From Burkholderiales bacterium (GTDB taxonomy: Bacteria > Pseudomonadota > Gammaproteobacteria > Burkholderiales > Burkholderiaceae_B): a DNA stretch of 64,000 bases. Numbering within the stretch: the first letter of the stretch is position 1; the number at the start of each line of letters is the position of its first letter. The notes under the pieces were generated by a model. That model ran no database searches and was not told the DNA's origin. It saw nothing but the letters and a program-made list of their open reading frames with translations. Below, piece by piece: positions 50,578 through 60,600 of the stretch. A program made the translations under genes and the position numbers. The DNA lies in NCBI GenBank assembly GCA_027484315.1, contig JAIXTE010000055.1:1-64000 (forward strand), written 5' to 3'.

Positions 50578-50701
50578 ACTCAACCCCCCACACCGCACCA
50601 ATTCCCCAGCCACCCACCTTCACACCCGATTTTCCGTCCCCAATGTGGCAGTGCAGCGTTTTGGATTACACTTGGCGAAGTGTCTTACCCAGAGAATGTT
50701 G

Positions 50702-51991
50702 ATGGTTCCACATCTAGTTACAGCTTTAACCGGTCCACTTCTGGACCTTGAGAAACGAATGCTCGACAAAACCACCGAGATTGAACGGTGGTTCCGCATG
50801 GCCTGGAATGAAAACGTTCCGCCGTTCTACAGCTCTGTCGATGTACGCAATGCAGGTTTCAAGCTGGCACCCGTGGACACCAATCTGTTTCCGGGCGGTT
50901 TCAATAACCTGGCCCCTGAAATGATGCCATTGGCCATTCAAGCCGCCATGAGCGCGATTGAAAAAATCTGCCCTGAAGCGCGCAGCATGGTGCTGGTGCC
51001 GGAAAACCACACCCGCAACACCTTTTACCTGACCAATGTGGCCCGTCTGGCGGCCATCTTGAAGCAGACCGGCCTGGATATTCGCCTGGGTTCGGTGTCG
51101 CCAGAAATTACAGAGCCCACCCGGTTTGACCTGCCCGATGGCCAGCACATTGTGCTGGAACCTTTGCGCCGCAAGGGCAACCGTGTCGGCGTGGATGGGC
51201 TTGAGCCGTGCGCAGTGTTGCTCAACAATGATTTGTCTGCAGGCGTGCCGCCCATGCTGCAAGGAATCAAAGACCAGATTCTGCTGCCACCCCTGCATGC
51301 AGGTTGGGCTACCCGTCGCAAAAGCACGCACTTCAAAGCCTACGATTCCGTGGTGGAATCGTTTGCTGAAATGTTGGGCATCGACCCCTGGCTGATCAAC
51401 CCTTACTTCACCTACCGAAGCCAGCTCAATTTCCAGGAACGCGTGGGTGAAGAATCCCTGGCCGAAGCTGTTGATGAAGTGCTGGCCAAAACCCGCATCA
51501 AGTATGCTGAATATGGCATTGACGAGCAGCCTTACGTGGTGGTCAAAGCAGATGCTGGCACTTACGGCATGGGCATCATGACCGTGAAAGATGCCTCAGA
51601 AGTGGTGGGGCTGAACCGCAAGCAGCGCAACAAAATGTCAGTGGTCAAGGAAGGTTTGCAGGTGTCCGATGTCATTATTCAAGAGGGTGTGCACACCTTT
51701 GAGAGTATTGAAGATGCAGTGGCCGAACCCGTGGTCTACATGATTGACCGCTATGTGGTGGGTGGCTTTTACCGGGTACACACAGGCCGTGCCCGCGATG
51801 AAAACCTGAATGCCCCCGGTATGCATTTTGTGCCGCTTGCATTTGAAACCCCCTGCAATACACCTGATTGTGGCGACCGCCCCGATGCTGCAGTGAATCG
51901 CTTTTATGCGTATGGTGTAATTGGCCGTCTCGCTGCCCTTGCCGCCTCGCAAGAACTGGAGGCCACAGCCAGCGTGGAGTTGGCCGCATGA
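50702..51991 (+). CDS. gshA: Glutamate-cysteine ligase GshA (proteobacterial ATP-grasp-like type)
   Basis: A 429-residue enzyme joining glutamate and cysteine, the first step of glutathione synthesis. The start at ATG 50702 (MVPHLVTALTGPLLDLE) is the family N-terminus, with GAGA six bases upstream. DVRNAGFKLAPVDTNLFPGGFNNL, LVPENHTRN, HAGWATRRKSTHF, KADAGTYGMGIM and MIDRYVVGGFYRVH are visible. This is the type found in many betaproteobacteria, unrelated in sequence to E. coli GshA. It overlaps gshB by 4 bp. Confidence 0.94.
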   Translation: MVPHLVTALTGPLLDLEKRMLDKTTEIERWFRMAWNENVPPFYSSVDVRNAGFKLAPVDTNLFPGGFNNLAPEMMPLAIQAAMSAIEKICPEARSMVLVPENHTRNTFYLTNVARLAAILKQTGLDIRLGSVSPEITEPTRFDLPDGQHIVLEPLRRKGNRVGVDGLEPCAVLLNNDLSAGVPPMLQGIKDQILLPPLHAGWATRRKSTHFKAYDSVVESFAEMLGIDPWLINPYFTYRSQLNFQERVGEESLAEAVDEVLAKTRIKYAEYGIDEQPYVVVKADAGTYGMGIMTVKDASEVVGLNRKQRNKMSVVKEGLQVSDVIIQEGVHTFESIEDAVAEPVVYMIDRYVVGGFYRVHTGRARDENLNAPGMHFVPLAFETPCNTPDCGDRPDAAVNRFYAYGVIGRLAALAASQELEATASVELAA

Positions 51992-52950
51992 GCAGCAGAA
52001 GTTTTGTGTGCGTGATAGATCCCCTCGCCAGCCTGAATCCCAAGAAAGACTCGTCGATTGCCATGATGGAATCGGCGCAGTCCCGTGGTTGGAAGGTCGG
52101 GGTGATTGAGGATGGTGGTCTTTACTGGTCAACCGGTAGTGGTGTTCGTGCCCACGTGGTGTGGATTGCAATTGACCGTGCCAGCAAACCCTGGTTTCAG
52201 GAAGTGGGGCGCGAAGAGGTGGAGTTGAAAGACCTCGATGCCGTCATCATGCGCAAAGACCCGCCATTTGATGCGGAATTTGTCACCGCAACCTGGTTGC
52301 TGGAACAAGCCGAGCGCGAAGGCGCCCGGGTGTTCAACAGCCCGCGCGCCATTCGCGACCACAATGAAAAGTTCACCATTGCCCAGTTTGAAGAGTTTGT
52401 GGTGCCCACCCTGGTGTCACGCAATGCAGTGCAGCTTCGCAGCTTTCTGGATCATCACCCCGACGCCATTGCCAAACCACTGGACGGCATGGGCGGTACC
52501 TCCATTTTCCGCCTGAAAAAAGGCGACCAGAACATCGGCGTTATTCTTGAAACATTGACTGATTACGGCCGAAAAACCGCCATGATTCAGCGCTACATCC
52601 CTGAAATTGTGGAAGGTGACAAGCGCGTGCTCCTGATCAACGGCGAGCCTGTGCCTTATTGCCTTGCCCGTCTTCCCAAGGAAGGCGAGCACCGCGGCAA
52701 CCTGGCTGCTGGTGGCACCGGGCGTGCGCAACCCTTGAGTGAAAGCGACTGGCACATTGCCCGTACGCTGGGCCCGGAACTGAAGAAGCGTGGCTTGTTG
52801 TTGGTCGGTTTGGACATCATTGGCAAGAACCTGACTGAAGTGAATGTCACCAGCCCCACCTGTTTCCGCGAAATCATGGATCAAACCGGCTTCCCTGTTG
52901 CGGACACTTTTGTGCAGGCAGTGGATCAGGCCTTGCAGGAGGCTCGCTGA
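51988..52950 (+). CDS. gshB: Glutathione synthetase
   Basis: A 320-residue ATP-grasp enzyme that adds glycine to gamma-glutamylcysteine. Marks: VIDPLASLNPKKDSSIAMMESAQSRGW (family N-terminus), VIMRKDPPFDAEF, SPRAIRDHNEKF, KPLDGMGGTSIFRL (ATP loop), GDKRVLLINGEPVPYCLARLP, and EVNVTSPTCFREI near the end. The start ATG overlaps the gshA stop (ATGA). It adjoins the PTS genes by 1 bp (TGATG). Confidence 0.95.
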   Translation: MSSRSFVCVIDPLASLNPKKDSSIAMMESAQSRGWKVGVIEDGGLYWSTGSGVRAHVVWIAIDRASKPWFQEVGREEVELKDLDAVIMRKDPPFDAEFVTATWLLEQAEREGARVFNSPRAIRDHNEKFTIAQFEEFVVPTLVSRNAVQLRSFLDHHPDAIAKPLDGMGGTSIFRLKKGDQNIGVILETLTDYGRKTAMIQRYIPEIVEGDKRVLLINGEPVPYCLARLPKEGEHRGNLAAGGTGRAQPLSESDWHIARTLGPELKKRGLLLVGLDIIGKNLTEVNVTSPTCFREIMDQTGFPVADTFVQAVDQALQEAR

Positions 52951-53414
52951 TGTTGGGGCTAGTACTGGTCACGCATGCGCCATTGGGTGATGCAATTCGA
53001 CAATGCGTACAGCATGTCATGGGCTCGGTACCCCAAGGTTTTTCGGTGGTGGATGTCAGCAGTGATGAGGACATTGACCAGACTGTGCTGCGCATTCAAG
53101 ATGCGGCGCGGCAAGTGCACTCAGGCGATGGAGTCGTATTTTTGACCGACCTGTTTGGAGCCACACCGTCCAATGCCGCAGTGCGGGCGGGTGTGGAGTC
53201 ATTGAATATACAGACCGTTCTGGTGTCGGGCTGCAACCTGCCCATGGTGTTGCGTGCCCTTGGCTTTCGGGACCTGCCCATCAATGAGGTGGCCGAGCGA
53301 CTGGTCATGGGTGGTCGAAACGGTATAGTGAGCACCGGTGCCACGGCACCGCAACGTCAAACTTTTAACCCGGCGAAAAGCGATGATTCAGCACGAAATC
53401 ACCATCAGCAATAA
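52950..53414 (+). CDS. PTS EIIA component, mannose type (regulatory PTS)
   Basis: A 154-residue EIIA-Man domain. H9 (VTHAPLG) is the phosphorylated residue, and VVFLTDLFGATPSNAAVRA and VSGCNLPMVLRAL follow. No EIIB or EIIC gene is nearby, so it is probably part of a regulatory phosphorelay, as is common in betaproteobacteria where the same cluster follows gshB. The start overlaps the gshB stop by 1 bp, and its end overlaps ptsH by 32 bp. The C-terminal tail (about 130-154) is polar and possibly dispensable. Confidence 0.92.
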   Translation: MLGLVLVTHAPLGDAIRQCVQHVMGSVPQGFSVVDVSSDEDIDQTVLRIQDAARQVHSGDGVVFLTDLFGATPSNAAVRAGVESLNIQTVLVSGCNLPMVLRALGFRDLPINEVAERLVMGGRNGIVSTGATAPQRQTFNPAKSDDSARNHHQQ

Positions 53415-53652
53415 ACTGGGCCTGCACGCCCGCGCATCAGTCAAGCTGACACAAACGGCAAGCCGGTTTCAATCGGAAATCTGGATTGCCAAAGCGGGGC
53501 GGCGTGTGAATGCGAAAAGTATCATGGGTGTCATGATGCTGGCCGCAGGCAAAGGCCACCTGGTTACCCTCGAAGCCGAGGGTAGCGATGAAACCGAGGC
53601 AATTGCAGCCCTGGTGGCTCTGATTGACGACAAGTTTGGTGAAGGCGAATAA
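53383..53652 (+). CDS. ptsH: Phosphocarrier HPr
   Basis: An 89-residue HPr. The start MIQHEITISNKLGLHARAS puts the phosphorylated His at position 15 and Ser at 46 (AKSIMGVMML), the site used by HPr kinase. The start lies inside the EIIA gene (overlap 32 bp), so the two are coupled. EI follows 3 bp later. Confidence 0.95.
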   Translation: MIQHEITISNKLGLHARASVKLTQTASRFQSEIWIAKAGRRVNAKSIMGVMMLAAGKGHLVTLEAEGSDETEAIAALVALIDDKFGEGE

Positions 53653-53655
53653 ACC

Positions 53656-55407
53656 ATGACCCTGGTCTTGCATGGCATCGCGGTATCCCGTGGCATTGCA
53701 GTCAGCCGAGCCCTGGTGTGGGACACGGCCATGCGGGACATTCCCCGCAACCGGATCGACAAAAAATCGGTTCGCTTCGAGAAAAAGCGATTCGACAATG
53801 CGGTCAAAAGGGTAGCCGACGAACTGGTAGAAATCCGCAGCCAGATCAGCGCAGATTCCCCTGCCGAGTTTGATGCTTTTCTGAACCTGCACAGCCTGAT
53901 CCTGCAAGATCCGATTCTTTCAGAAGAGCCGAAAAACCTGATCCAGAACAAACTCATCAACGCCGAATGGGCCTTGATCGAGCAGATGGAAGTGCTTCTG
54001 GAACAGTTCTCTGCCATTGAAGACGATTACTTCCGCGAACGCAACAGCGATGTGCGCCAGGTGGTGGAACGCGTGTTGAAGTCGCTGCGCGGTCATGCAA
54101 CAGCCTTGCCCTTGCCGCCAGAAGGCGAGAACGAAGACCCCTGGTTGATCGTGGCCCATGACATTTCCCCGGCCGACATGGTGCAATTGAAAGGTCGCCG
54201 CGTGGGTGCCTTTGTGACCGAGCTGGGTGGTGCTACCTCGCACACCGCAATTGTGGCGCGCAGCCTGGGCATTCCTGCCGTGGTGGGCGTACCCCGTGCG
54301 CTGGAGTTTGTGCACAATGGCGACCTGGTGGTGGTTGATGGCAAGGTGGGCGCGGTATTTCTGGACCCCGCCACCATTGTCGTTGAAGAATACCAGCGCA
54401 AGCAAGCCATTCTGGCTTTGTCACGACAACGCCTGAAAAGACTGATCACGACAGAAGCCCGAACCCAGTGTGGCCGCCGAATCGAGCTGCTTGCCAACAT
54501 TGAGTTGCCTGACGATGTGAAGGGCGTGGTCGATGCTGGTGCAGATGGCGTGGGTCTGTTCCGATCGGAATTCCTGTTCATGAACCGCAAGGAATGGCCT
54601 TCTGAGGACGAGCAATTCGAGGCCTACCGGAAGGTCATCAAGGCCATGAAAGGCAAGCCGGTGACGGTACGCACACTCGACTTGGGCGCGGACAAAACCC
54701 TGCAGTTTGATGGCGCCAACAGCAGCGCCCCCCCCGTGTCCAGCACTTCTGCGCTGGGGCTTCGCTCAATCCGCTTCAGTCTGGCGGAACCCGCAATTTT
54801 TCTCACGCAAATTCGCGCCTTGTTGCGGGCCGCCAAAACCGGGCCCGTGAAAATCCTGTTGCCCATGCTGACCAACATCCGGGAAACCAAGCAGGCCTTG
54901 GCGTATATCGACATGGCCCGCGAGCAATTGCAGGAACGTCGTTTTCAGGCCAATCAGGTGGTGCCCATCGGCGGCATGATCGAAGTGCCGGCCGCTGCAC
55001 TCAGCCTGCCCCAATTCTTGAAGTACCTGGATTACGTGTCGATTGGTACCAACGATCTGATTCAATACACGCTCGCCGTGGATCGAGTTGACCACCAGGT
55101 TGCACACCTGTACGACCCCTTGCACCCCGCAGTGCTGCGCCTTGTATTCGAGGTCATCAACTCGGCTGAGAAAGCGGGTGTGCCTGTCAGTGTGTGTGGG
55201 GAAATGGCCGGCGACATTCGCCTGACCCGTTTGCTTCTTGGAATGGGGTTGACACAATATTCCATGCATCCCTCCCAATTGCTTGATGTCAAAGAGTTGC
55301 TGCTGAAAACTGATTTTGATGCCACCCAGAAACTGGTCAGAAAGGTCACACGCACCTTCGACATCGACAAAATTGATGCCTTGATGCGTCAATTGCACAG
55401 CGACTAA
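53656..55407 (+). CDS. ptsI: PTS enzyme I
   Basis: A 583-residue phosphoenolpyruvate-protein phosphotransferase. The phosphorylated His is H196 (GGATSHTAIVARS). PEP-binding: GADGVGLFRSEFLFM, the R-bearing VRTLDLGADK, GGMIEVPAAAL, and Cys in VSVCGEMAGD. It starts the phosphorelay EI - HPr - EIIA. Without transport partners its likely roles are sensing PEP/pyruvate and nitrogen or carbon state. It ends the gsh-PTS operon; a GC-rich hairpin (55422-55445) lies 15 bp past the stop without a T-run. Confidence 0.94.
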   Translation: MTLVLHGIAVSRGIAVSRALVWDTAMRDIPRNRIDKKSVRFEKKRFDNAVKRVADELVEIRSQISADSPAEFDAFLNLHSLILQDPILSEEPKNLIQNKLINAEWALIEQMEVLLEQFSAIEDDYFRERNSDVRQVVERVLKSLRGHATALPLPPEGENEDPWLIVAHDISPADMVQLKGRRVGAFVTELGGATSHTAIVARSLGIPAVVGVPRALEFVHNGDLVVVDGKVGAVFLDPATIVVEEYQRKQAILALSRQRLKRLITTEARTQCGRRIELLANIELPDDVKGVVDAGADGVGLFRSEFLFMNRKEWPSEDEQFEAYRKVIKAMKGKPVTVRTLDLGADKTLQFDGANSSAPPVSSTSALGLRSIRFSLAEPAIFLTQIRALLRAAKTGPVKILLPMLTNIRETKQALAYIDMAREQLQERRFQANQVVPIGGMIEVPAAALSLPQFLKYLDYVSIGTNDLIQYTLAVDRVDHQVAHLYDPLHPAVLRLVFEVINSAEKAGVPVSVCGEMAGDIRLTRLLLGMGLTQYSMHPSQLLDVKELLLKTDFDATQKLVRKVTRTFDIDKIDALMRQLHSD

Positions 55408-55532
55408 TCCGCGCAAACTTTTTGCAGGGCGCCACGCGCCCGCAATTGCACTGTATTCGAGGCCTGTTTGGGATTTATACTCAAAGGCTTGCAAGAAAAA
55501 CAAACAAAATCCAACCATAGAATCGTCGAATT

Positions 55533-56669
55533 GTGTCTGCCAACCAGTCTGTCGGCTTCGTAAAGCCTGAGCTTATTGAATTTTCTACCCCCCTGTTGCT
55601 GGAGTGTGGGAAGACCCTGTCTGCCTATTCCCTCATGGTCGAAACCTACGGCAAGCTGAATGCTGACAAAAGCAATGCGGTGTTGGTGTGCCACGCATTG
55701 AATGCCTCTCACCATGTGGCGGGCTTGTATGAAGGGCAAGAGAAAAGCGAAGGGTGGTGGGACAATATGGTTGGCCCCGGCAAACCCCTGGACACTGACC
55801 GGTTTTTCGTCATTGGCGTCAACAATCTGGGATCCTGTTTCGGTTCAACGGGTCCCAGCAGCATGAACCCGAATACAGGCAAGCCCTATGGCGCGGACTT
55901 TCCATTTGTGACAGTACAGGACTGGGTCAATGCGCAGGTGCGCCTTGCAGATCATTTCGGCATTCACAAGTTTGCAGCCGTCATGGGTGGCAGCCTGGGT
56001 GGCATGCAGGCTTTGCAGTGGAGCCTCAGCTACCCGGAACGCGTTGGGCATTGCATGGTCATTGCCTCCACGCCCAAGCTGAGCGCGCAGAACATTGCCT
56101 TCAATGAAGTGGCCAGACAGGCTATTGTCACCGACCCGGATTTCCATGGCGGCAATTACTACGAGCATGGCGTGGTGCCCAAACGGGGTTTGCGCCTGGC
56201 TCGAATGATTGGTCACATCACCTATCTCAGTGGCGACGACATGGCCGAGAAATTTGGCCGCACTCTGCGCAATGGCGACTACAACTACGGGCTTGACGTG
56301 GATTTCCAGGTGGAAAGTTACCTGCGTTACCAAGGCGACAAGTTTGCGGACTACTTCGATGCCAACACTTACCTGTTGATCACCAAGGCGCTGGATTATT
56401 TCGACCCCGCCCGCCACACGGGGGGTGATTTGATCAAGGCGCTGGAAGCGGCTACGGCGAAGTTCCTGCTGGTCAGTTTCACCACCGACTGGCGATTTGC
56501 GCCCGAGCGCACCCGCGAAATCGTGGAGGCCTTGATGGCCAACCAGCGCGATGTCACCTATGCTGAAATTGACGCGCCACACGGTCATGATGCGTTCCTG
56601 TTGACCGACACGCGTTATCACAACGTGGTGCGCGGCTACTTTGAGCACATTGCCAAGGAGCTCGCATGA
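55533..56669 (+). CDS. metX: Homoserine O-acyltransferase MetX
   Basis: A 378-residue alpha/beta-hydrolase-fold enzyme acylating homoserine on the way to methionine. Start is GTG 55533 ([22 protein letters not shown]). The nucleophile elbow is [14 protein letters not shown] (Ser about 150), with Asp in [12 protein letters not shown] and His in [23 protein letters not shown] is the acyl-CoA side. In betaproteobacteria with metW next door the enzyme is often a succinyltransferase; the acyl donor cannot be read with confidence. No riboswitch is evident in the 125-bp leader. It overlaps metW by 4 bp. Confidence 0.93.
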   Translation: MSANQSVGFVKPELIEFSTPLLLECGKTLSAYSLMVETYGKLNADKSNAVLVCHALNASHHVAGLYEGQEKSEGWWDNMVGPGKPLDTDRFFVIGVNNLGSCFGSTGPSSMNPNTGKPYGADFPFVTVQDWVNAQVRLADHFGIHKFAAVMGGSLGGMQALQWSLSYPERVGHCMVIASTPKLSAQNIAFNEVARQAIVTDPDFHGGNYYEHGVVPKRGLRLARMIGHITYLSGDDMAEKFGRTLRNGDYNYGLDVDFQVESYLRYQGDKFADYFDANTYLLITKALDYFDPARHTGGDLIKALEAATAKFLLVSFTTDWRFAPERTREIVEALMANQRDVTYAEIDAPHGHDAFLLTDTRYHNVVRGYFEHIAKELA

Positions 56670-57307
56670 AAAACCTGCATGCCGTGAGACAAGAAATACA
56701 AGCCTTGCCGATTGTGGTGCCCAGGGCCGACCTGGACTTGATTGAAAGCTGGGTGCCCATGGGGGCCCGCGTGCTCGATCTGGGTTGTGGTGATGGTTCT
56801 TTTTTGGCCCGTTTGATGAAAACCCGCAATGCATCAGGTTATGGCGTCGAAATAGATGACACCAATGTGCAGCGCAGCGTGGCCAATGGCATCAACGTGA
56901 TTCAGCAAGACCTTGAAAAAGGGCTGGCCATGTTTGAGGATCATGCTTTCGATGTGGTGATTCTGTCGCAAACCTTGCAGGCCATGCACAACACCGAGCG
57001 TATCCTCAAGGAAATTGCCCGCGTGGGTAAAGAAGGCATTGTCAGCTTTCCCAATTTTGGCCATTGGTACCATGTGTGGTCAATTGCCTGGGGTCGCATG
57101 CCGGTGTCCAAGCAAATGCCCTACCAGTGGTATAACACGCCCAATATTCACCTGTGCACACCCAAGGATTTCGAAGCACTAGTTGCTCAAATCGGACATA
57201 AAGTGCTTGGCAAACAACTTTTTTTGAACGGCGAACCTGTCGAATTTCTGGGTGATTTGCGCAGCACCTTGGCGGTATACCGATTCAAACCACAATTCGC
57301 CAGCTAA
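56666..57307 (+). CDS. metW: MetW, methyltransferase-fold partner of MetX
   Basis: A 213-residue class I methyltransferase-like protein. SAM-binding motif [15 protein letters not shown] (about 35-49), then [29 protein letters not shown] and [20 protein letters not shown]. MetW is nearly always next to metX in proteobacteria and is reported to be required for MetX activity. Overlap ATGA with metX. Confidence 0.94.
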   Translation: MKNLHAVRQEIQALPIVVPRADLDLIESWVPMGARVLDLGCGDGSFLARLMKTRNASGYGVEIDDTNVQRSVANGINVIQQDLEKGLAMFEDHAFDVVILSQTLQAMHNTERILKEIARVGKEGIVSFPNFGHWYHVWSIAWGRMPVSKQMPYQWYNTPNIHLCTPKDFEALVAQIGHKVLGKQLFLNGEPVEFLGDLRSTLAVYRFKPQFAS

Positions 57308-57316
57308 GGGCCTTGC

Positions 57317-57646
57317 ATGAACAACGGCCAACCCACCTCCCTTGAAACAGCGTATTGGCGGCAGGTCAAGCAAATTACCTGGCGTTTGCTGGGTGTCTGG
57401 ATTGTGTTGATTCTCAGTGTTGTTTTGCTCATTCCCCAACTTGGCATCACGATTTATGGGGTGCCGCTCACTTACTGGGTGATTTCCAGTGTGCTCCTTT
57501 TGAGCTTTTTGGGTCTCGTCGCATGCTACGCATGGCGCATGGATAGGTTAGAATTAAAATTCAAACGAGCGGTGGAAAACAACTGCGACCTATCAGGAGA
57601 CACACATGAAAAGCAGCACCGGCGAGGTGGGGAAGCCCCTCTCTGA
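57317..57646 (+). CDS. DUF4212-like small membrane protein
   Basis: A 109-residue protein with two TM helices (about 25-45 and 55-75). The pattern WRLLGVWIVLILSVV...GITIYGVPLTYW...YAWRMDRLELKF matches DUF4212, which usually accompanies a sodium:solute symporter of the actP type. No such symporter is nearby, so its partner may be elsewhere. Its 3' end overlaps the icmF start by 41 bp, so translation is coupled. The last about 20 residues run through the icmF Shine-Dalgarno. Confidence 0.7.
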   Translation: MNNGQPTSLETAYWRQVKQITWRLLGVWIVLILSVVLLIPQLGITIYGVPLTYWVISSVLLLSFLGLVACYAWRMDRLELKFKRAVENNCDLSGDTHEKQHRRGGEAPL

Positions 57647-60600
57647 CAACAAAAGCACGCCCCTTCGTTTTGTAACAGGGTCGTCCCTGTTTGATGGGCA
57701 CGACGCCGCGATCAACATGATTCGCCGCTTGCTGCAAAGTCAGGGTGCCGAGGTGATTCACCTGGGGCACAACCGGTCGGTGCAGGAGCTCGTGGACGCA
57801 GCCATTCAGGAAGACGCGGATGGGTTGGCCGTCAGCTCATACCAGGGCGGACACAACGAGTTTTTCCAATACATGGTCGATGAGCTGAAAGCCCAGCAGG
57901 CTGGTCACATCCAGGTGTTTGGTGGCGGCGGTGGCGTGATTTTGCCGTCTGAAATTGAAGCCCTTCAGGCCTATGGTGTCAACCGCATTTACAGCCCACA
58001 AGACGGCCAGAAAATGGGGCTGGAAGGCATGATTGGCGACATGATTGCCCGTGCCGCGCAGGTTCGGGATGCCCGCAAGAAAGCAGAAGTGGCCTGCAAT
58101 GCAGAAAGCATCCGTGCTTTGGGCAACAACTGGCCCCTGCTGACCCAACTGATTACCCGACTTGAGCGCGATGAAGTGCCGGCAGCCGACTTGGATGCCA
58201 TTCGCGCATTGGCCAAAGCCAGTAAGACCCCGGTGCTTGGTATTACAGGCACGGGTGGTGCGGGCAAGTCCAGCCTGACCGATGAATTGATTCGCCGACT
58301 GCGCATGGACCATGGAGACGACCTGACCATTGGCGTGGTGTGCGTCGACCCCTCGCGCCGCAAAACCGGTGGAGCCCTGCTGGGCGACCGAATCCGAATG
58401 AATGCAATTGGCCCCTGGGCTGGAAATGGCCCGAAAGTGTTCATGCGCTCGCTGGCCACGCGCGATTCTGCGCAGGAAGTGCCCGCTACCTTGCCGGACA
58501 TCATTGCCCTGTGCCGCGCCACCGGCTTTGACGTAGTGCTGATTGAAACCCCGGGCATTGGCCAAGGCGACGCAGCCATTGTGCCGCACGTGGATTTCAG
58601 CCTGTATGTCATGACTCCTGAATACGGTGCAGCCAGCCAGCTTGAAAAAATCGACATGCTGGATTTCGCTGATTTCGTGGCCGTGAACAAGTTCGATCGC
58701 AAGGGTGCACTTGATGCGCTGCGCGATGTGTGCAAGCAAGTTCAACGCAACCGCATGGCTTTCACCAGCATGCCCGACACCATGCCCGTGTACGGGACGC
58801 TGGCAAGCCGGTTCAATGACGATGGCGTGAGTGCCCTGTACAAGGCTTTGCGCGTAGCCCTGCCCATTGCCAAGCCTTCCAAAGGTTTGTTCAATGCAAT
58901 TGACACCATGCATTCCACCACCATGAAAGCGGTGGTGCCTTCTGAGCGCGTGCGCTACCTGGCAGAAATTGCTCAGGCCGTGCGCAGCTACAAAGCACAG
59001 GTTCAAAAGGATGTGGCGGCAGCCTACGATCTAGAATGTATTGAGCGCACGCAAGCCTTGCTGCTTGAACACAAGCCAGACAAAACGAAGGCGGTGGACG
59101 CCTTGGTCGATATCTTGGAGTTAACCAATACGCGCTTGAGCATGGCCGCCCAAAAAGCCATGAAAGATTATTCAAAACTGGCAGAAGGTTACCAGGGCGA
59201 CACGCTGACCTATGAAGTACGCGGCAAGGCCTTGCAGGCGCCATTGACCGTGACCACTTTGTGCGGTTTGAAAGTCAACCGCGTCAGTTTGCCCAAATTC
59301 ACCAGCCGTGCTGATTTGCTGAAGTTCGTCATGCTGGAAAACCTGCCTGGTTATTTCCCTTTCACAGCCGGTGTGTTCCCGGTCAAGCGCGAAGGCGAAG
59401 ACCCGACCCGCATGTTTGCAGGCGAAGGCGACCCTGCCCGAACCAACCGTCGTTTCAAAATGCTGAGCAGTGCAAGCGATGCCAAGCGCTTGTCGACTGC
59501 ATTTGACTCGGTCACCCTGTATGGTTTCGACCCCGACCTGCGCCCGGATATTTACGGCAAGGTGGGCACCAGTGGTGTGAGTGTGGCCACGCTCGACGAC
59601 ATGAAAGTGTTGTACAGCGGCTTTGATTTGTGCGCACCCAGCACCAGTGTGTCCATGACCATCAACGGCCCTGCACCCAGTATTCTGGCCATGTTCCTGA
59701 ACACGGCCATCGACCAGCAAGTGGACAGGTTCACGTTTGAAAACAAACGCGCACCCAATGCCCAGGAATATCAGGCTTTGAAAGCTGCCACCCTGAAAGC
59801 TGTGCGTGGCACGGTACAGGCCGACATTCTGAAAGAAGACCAGGGACAGAACACCTGTATTTTCTCGACCGAATTCAGCCTGCGTGTCATGGGCGATATC
59901 CAGCAGTATTTCATCGACCACGAAGTGCGCAACTTCTACAGCGTATCAATCAGCGGTTACCACATTGCGGAAGCAGGGGCCAACCCGATTTCCCAGTTGG
60001 CCTTTACGCTGAGCAATGGCTTTACCTTCGTGGAAGCGTACCTGGCTCGCGGCATGAAGATTGATGACTTTGCGCCGAACCTGAGTTTCTTCTTCAGTAA
60101 CGGCATGGACCCCGAGTACACCGTACTGGGTCGTGTGGCGCGTCGCATCTGGGCCATTGCCATGCGCGATCGTTACGGCGCAAGCGACCGCAGTCAAAAG
60201 CTGAAATATCACATTCAAACCAGTGGCCGCAGCCTGCACGCGCAGGAAATTGCATTCAACGACATTCGCACTACATTGCAAGCACTGATTGCCGTCTACG
60301 ACCACTGCAACAGCCTGCACACCAATGCCTACGATGAAGCGGTGACCACACCAACAGAAGAAAGCGTGCGCCGTGCCATGGCCATTCAGTTGATCATCAA
60401 CAAGGAATGGGGCCTGGCCAAAAACGAAAACCCGAACCAGGGCGCTTTCGTGATCGAAGAGCTGACCGAGTTGGTTGAGAATGCCGTGCTGGATGAACTG
60501 GACCGTATCAGCGAACGCGGCGGTGTGCTGGGTGCCATGGAAACTGGTTACCAGCGCAGCAAGATTCAGGAAGAATCGATGCACTATGAAATCCAGAAGC

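Noticed and set aside
50378-50701. 108-residue N-terminal extension of GshA
   Set aside because: It runs through palindrome C, has no Shine-Dalgarno and no place in the GshA family; the family N-terminus MVPHL begins at 50702.
55422-55445. GC-rich hairpin (GGGCGC-CAC-GCGCCC) as a riboswitch or terminator before metX
   Set aside because: No T-run on either strand and no match to SAM riboswitch layouts I know; the leader is only 125 bp.
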